Source: Streptomyces rochei
GTDB lineage: Bacteria; Actinomycetota; Actinomycetes; Streptomycetales; Streptomycetaceae
Assembly: GCA_002155895.1 (NCBI GenBank)
Contig: MUMD01000048.1
Location: forward strand, 1-61,204
Direction of reading: 5' to 3'
Length of the DNA stretch: 61,204 nucleotides
Position 1 is the first letter of the stretch. The number at the start of each line of letters is the position of its first letter. Positions 58,507 through 61,204 of the stretch are shown piece by piece. A program made the translations under genes and the position numbers. Below the pieces are notes generated by a model. The model saw only the letters and a program-made list of their open reading frames with translations, had not been told where the DNA came from and made no database searches.

Positions 58507-60012
58507 TCAGTGGCTGCCGGAGAGTTCGCCGGTGAGCTTGCCGTGGAGATCGGCGCTGGGGTCGTTCAGGCCCGTGATCTCGACTCGCTTGCCGCGCTGC
58601 GCGTACTTGGTCTCGATCGCGTCGAGGGCGGCGACGGACGAGGCGTCCCAGACGTGGGCGGAGGAGAGGTCGATGACGACCTTCTCCGGGTCGCCCGCGT
58701 AGTCGAACTGGCCGACGAGGTCGTTGGAGGAGGCGAAGAACAGCTCGCCGCTGACCCGGTAGACCACGGTGCGGCCGTCGGGATCGGTGACGGCGGTGAC
58801 CTGCGCGAGGTGGGCGACGCGCTTGGCGAAGACGACCATGGCGGTGAGGGTGCCGACGACGACGCCGATGGCGAGGTTGTGGGTGGCGACCACCACGGTC
58901 ACGGTGACGACCATGACGGTGATCTCGCCGGCGGGCATCCGCTTCAATGTCTTGGGCGCGATGGAGTGCCAGTCGAAGGTCGCGAAGGACACCATGACCA
59001 TGACGGCGACCAGGGCGGCCATGGGGATGTCGGAGACGACCGGACCGAAGACGATGCACAGGACCATCAGGAAGCCGCCGGCGAGGAAGGTGGACAGGCG
59101 GGTACGGGCGCCGGACACCTTCACGTTGATCATGGTCTGACCGATCATGGCGCAGCCGCCCATGCCGCCGAAGAAGCCGGTGACGATGTTGGCGACGCCC
59201 TGGCCGATGGACTCACGGGTCTTGGAGGAGTGGGTGTCGGTGATGTCGTCGACCAGCTTGGCGGTCATCAGCGACTCCATCAGGCCGACCAGCGCCATCG
59301 CGAACGCGTACGGGGCGATCGTCGTCAAGGTGTCCAGGGTGAACGGCACGTCCGGCAGGCCGGGGACCGGCAGGGACGACGGCAGGGCGCCCTTGTCCCC
59401 CACGGTCGGCACCGCGATGCCGGCCGCGACCGTGATGACGGTGAGGACGACGATCGAGACCAGCGGGGCCGGGATCACCTTGGTGAGCTTCGGGAAGAAC
59501 ACCATGAGCGCGAGGCCGCCGATGATCAGGGGGTACACCGCCCAGGGCACGTCGCGCATCTCGGGCACCTGGGCCATGAAGATCAGGATGGCCAGGGCGT
59601 TGACGAAGCCGACCATCACCGAGCGCGGCACGAAGCGCATCAGCTTCGCCACTCCGAGGGCACCGAGGACGATCTGGAAGACGCCTGCCAGGATGACCGC
59701 GGCGACCAGATGACCGAGGCCGTGCTCACGGTTCAGCGGGGCGATGACGAGGGCGACGGCGCCGGTGGCGGCGGAGATCATCGCCCGTCGGCCGCCGACG
59801 ATCGAGATGACCACGGCCATGGTGAACGAGGCGAACAGGCCGACCGCCGGGTCGACACCGGCGATGATCGAGAAGGAGATGGCCTCGGGGATCAGGGCCA
59901 GGGCGACGACCAGACCACCCAGGATCTCGGTGCGCCAGACCTTGGGGTCGTGCAGCCAGTCGGGCTTGAGGCCACGCAGGCGCGCGGCGGGAGTCACAGC
60001 GGCGGAGGACAA
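58507..60012 (-). CDS. SulP family anion transporter with STAS domain
   Basis: 501 residues: about 12 membrane segments (residues 30-390) of the SulP/SLC26 family followed by a C-terminal STAS domain (about 405-490; VVIDLSSAHVWDASSVAALDAI split across 450-470). ALIPEAISFSIIAGVDPAVGLFAS near 40 and GFFGGMGGCAMIGQTMINVKVSGA near 280 are typical. Family members carry sulfate, bicarbonate or other anions. TTG 60012 is the first in-frame start before family sequence; its ribosome binding site is weak. Divergent from a MerR regulator, with a possible leader peptide 180 bases upstream. Confidence 0.88.
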   Translation of the reverse strand: MSSAAVTPAARLRGLKPDWLHDPKVWRTEILGGLVVALALIPEAISFSIIAGVDPAVGLFASFTMAVVISIVGGRRAMISAATGAVALVIAPLNREHGLGHLVAAVILAGVFQIVLGALGVAKLMRFVPRSVMVGFVNALAILIFMAQVPEMRDVPWAVYPLIIGGLALMVFFPKLTKVIPAPLVSIVVLTVITVAAGIAVPTVGDKGALPSSLPVPGLPDVPFTLDTLTTIAPYAFAMALVGLMESLMTAKLVDDITDTHSSKTRESIGQGVANIVTGFFGGMGGCAMIGQTMINVKVSGARTRLSTFLAGGFLMVLCIVFGPVVSDIPMAALVAVMVMVSFATFDWHSIAPKTLKRMPAGEITVMVVTVTVVVATHNLAIGVVVGTLTAMVVFAKRVAHLAQVTAVTDPDGRTVVYRVSGELFFASSNDLVGQFDYAGDPEKVVIDLSSAHVWDASSVAALDAIETKYAQRGKRVEITGLNDPSADLHGKLTGELSGSH

Positions 60013-60192
60013 GGAGATGCGTACCTGTCGTGCTCGGGCACGCCCGGTCGGCGGGCCGGGGCGTGCGGGAAGGACACGCGGGGGCCGGGCCGGCTCCCGC
60101 GCGACGGCCCGCGAGGCGGGCCGGAAGTCCGAAGAGGGCGCGAGACGGGACGTGCACGGACGGCCCCGCGGCTCACACCCGGAGGCGAAGGG

Positions 60193-60237
60193 TCACGGCG
60201 GGCAGGCAGCGGCGATCGGCGACATGGGCTCGCGCAC
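60193..60237 (-). CDS. possible 14-residue leader peptide upstream of the SulP gene
   Basis: GTG at 60237 on the minus strand is preceded by AGGAG five bases upstream, one of the best ribosome binding sites in the region, and opens a 15-codon frame MREPMSPIAAACPP ending at TGA. It precedes the SulP gene in the same direction. A Cys codon and the link to anion (possibly sulfate) uptake suggest attenuation or translational sensing. No homology can be claimed. The rest of the 60013-60415 gap shows only the MerR operator. Confidence 0.4.
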   Translation of the reverse strand: MREPMSPIAAACPP

Positions 60238-60332
60238 GCTCTCTCCTGCGAAAATCGGATCCTCGCCGGGGGCGTCGTCGGCCCCGGAAACAGCAGCGGA
60301 GGGGAGGCCGAGCCACCCTCACCGACCCACAA

Positions 60333-60356
60333 CTCTACCCTAACGTTAGAGTAGAG
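60333..60356. promoter_or_regulatory. MerR-type operator
   Basis: CTAACGTTAG (60340-60349) is a perfect palindrome within a wider dyad of CTCTAC (60333-60338) and GTAGAG (60351-60356), giving 24 bases with one mismatched pair. Placed about 60 bases before the merR start; MerR regulators bind such dyads in a long promoter spacer. Confidence 0.7.
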
Positions 60357-60415
60357 ACGACGGGGTCGCAGCGGACGCGGCCCGCCACGGGAAGAGAAGG
60401 GCCTGGACAAGCGGC

Positions 60416-60835
60416 GTGGACGACAAGCACATGCAGATCGGCGAGGTCGCCGCGCGGACGGAGCTGTCCCTGCGCACCATCCGGCACTACGAGGAGACGG
60501 GTCTGGTCATCCCGTCAGCCCGTTCCCAGGGAGGATTCCGCCTCTACACGGAGTCCGACGTGCAGCGGCTCATGGTCATCCGCCGTATGAAGCCCCTCGG
60601 GTTCTCCCTGGACCAGATGCGCGACCTGCTCGACGCCACCGACCGACTGGACGACGCCGAGTCGGCCGACGGAGCGGAGCGCGACGCCCTCCTGGAGCGG
60701 GTGAGGGCCTACGAGCAGGACGCCGCCCGCAAGATCGAGGAACTGCGCGTCCAGCTGTCCCGCGCCGAGGACTTCGCCGCCACCCTCCGTTCCCGCCTCG
60801 ATGCCGCCGGTCCCGGGCGGGAGCCCGCCGCCTGA
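60416..60835 (+). CDS. MerR family transcriptional regulator
   Basis: 139 residues. MerR HTH (MQIGEVAARTELSLRTIRHY, EETGLVIPSAR, GGFRLYTESDVQRLMVIRRM) followed by a long coiled-coil (about 75-130; LERVRAYEQDAARKIEELRV) and no clear metal-binding cysteines, so it may sense an organic ligand. GTG 60416 and ATG 60431 are both possible starts. It lies downstream of its operator and is divergent from the SulP gene. Confidence 0.85.
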   Translation: MDDKHMQIGEVAARTELSLRTIRHYEETGLVIPSARSQGGFRLYTESDVQRLMVIRRMKPLGFSLDQMRDLLDATDRLDDAESADGAERDALLERVRAYEQDAARKIEELRVQLSRAEDFAATLRSRLDAAGPGREPAA

Positions 60836-60864
60836 CCGTCGGCAGTCGGCGGCCACCGTGCCGC

Positions 60865-61204
60865 TCAAGGACCGCCGCACGGGTCGCCGCCCGCGGGCAC
60901 CGGCTCGGTGTCGACCGCCAGGCACGAGGAGTAGACCCGCGGCGGTGCGGTCGACCGGTCGCCGCCGAAGTGGTCGAGGACCTCGTCGCCGCAGTCCTCC
61001 GCGCCGACCCCCCTGCGGGTGAAGGACAGCACGCCGCCGTCCTCGTGCTCCGCCCCGGCCTCCGCCAGCTGTGCCTCGATGTCCGCGATGTACTCGGCGC
61101 TGACGGGCCTTTCGCGCTCTTCCGGCCGGGGGCCGGGGGCCGGGGAGGCGTTCACGTTCAGGGCGGCGACGGCGGCGACACCGGCCGCGCACAGCACCGC
61201 CCAC
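60865..61204 (-). CDS. membrane or secreted hypothetical protein (5' end outside window)
   Basis: At least 112 residues, open past the right edge (61197 GTG is only an internal candidate start, and the frame continues upstream as WA). The visible N-terminus WAVLCAAGVAAVAALNV looks like a signal or membrane segment, followed by a soluble part with RPVSAEYIADIEAQLAEAG, LSFTRRGVGAEDCGDEVL and two more Cys near the end (SSCLAVD, GDPCGGP). No family recognised. Convergent with merR. Confidence 0.6.
   Translation of the reverse strand, partial: WAVLCAAGVAAVAALNVNASPAPGPRPEERERPVSAEYIADIEAQLAEAGAEHEDGGVLSFTRRGVGAEDCGDEVLDHFGGDRSTAPPRVYSSCLAVDTEPVPAGGDPCGGP

Noticed and set aside
1..61204. tRNA, rRNA, insertion sequences, prophage genes, or integration sites
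   Set aside because: No cloverleaf-like segment, rRNA motif, transposase or integrase motif, or terminal inverted repeat pair was noticed on either strand. A tRNA scan and repeat search would be needed to exclude short cases.

Overview
The window is about 61 kb of very GC-rich DNA with dense, often translationally overlapping genes, strong third-position GC, GTG and TTG starts and several probable leaderless transcripts. Together with the families present (AztABCD zinc uptake, RsbRST/SpoIIE-type phosphatase modules, DUF4132, many LysR/TetR/MarR/MerR regulators next to catabolic enzymes) this points to a Streptomyces or a close actinomycete relative. No rRNA, tRNA, CRISPR array, transposase or phage gene was seen. 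The content is accessory catabolism, transport and regulation rather than core housekeeping.

Layout. 1-4.0 kb: a zinc transport divergon, aztBDC leftward and aztA rightward, with a Zur-box-like repeat in the 23 bp between them. 4.1-7.6 kb: a dihydrofolate-reductase-family protein, a pentapeptide-repeat membrane protein, a deletion scar made of the 3' ends of ubiX and ubiD, and a DUF1264 protein. 7.7-18.0 kb: a LysR regulator divergent from a ten-gene catabolic cluster (two FAH-family enzymes, a cyclase-family hydrolase, a flavin monooxygenase, an ACMSD-like amidohydrolase, an extradiol dioxygenase, two SDRs, a two-subunit CoA transferase). It looks like a complete aromatic or heterocyclic ring degradation route of unassigned substrate, and the nearby ubiX/ubiD remnant suggests the island is in flux. 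18.3-23.2 kb: a stress-signalling module, PP2C/SpoIIE phosphatase plus RsbR, RsbS and RsbT homologues, bracketed by two paralogous MarR regulators and followed by a frameshifted anti-sigma-type ATPase gene. Two related palindromes lie in this region.

23.3-33.1 kb: aldo/keto reductase with divergent HxlR regulator, cupin dioxygenase with divergent AraC regulator, a DHA2 drug exporter with its MarR regulator, a PAS-PAS-GAF-SpoIIE phosphatase, a uridine-kinase-like enzyme and a DUF3291 protein. 33.2-39.8 kb: DUF4132 protein with a small partner, a truncated Baeyer-Villiger-type monooxygenase, a beta-propeller lipoprotein, a TetR regulator and an alpha/beta hydrolase. 39.8-43.8 kb: a cobalamin-riboswitch-led btuFCD-like transporter converging on a [2Fe-2S] ferredoxin gene that has its own opposite-strand cobalamin riboswitch. 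43.8-48.0 kb: pcaD-like lactonase with divergent LysR, then a flavin monooxygenase divergent from a TetR gene. Their whole intergenic region is built of about fifteen 14-bp repeats, the most striking DNA structure in the window.

48.0-61.2 kb: a DHDPS-family aldolase with a B3/B4 protein and an XRE-cupin regulator, small membrane and secreted proteins, an MpaB-type oxygenase, a dienelactone-hydrolase-like protein, a LacI-controlled phytanoyl-CoA-dioxygenase/sugar-porter operon, a methyltransferase, a SulP anion transporter preceded by a possible leader peptide, a divergent MerR regulator and an edge-truncated membrane or secreted protein.

The commonest design is a divergent regulator/enzyme pair with a readable palindrome between them. 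At least three scars (ubiX-ubiD, the monooxygenase fragment, the frameshifted ATPase) show gene loss. All functional assignments rest on motifs and family resemblance read by eye; no database search was possible.
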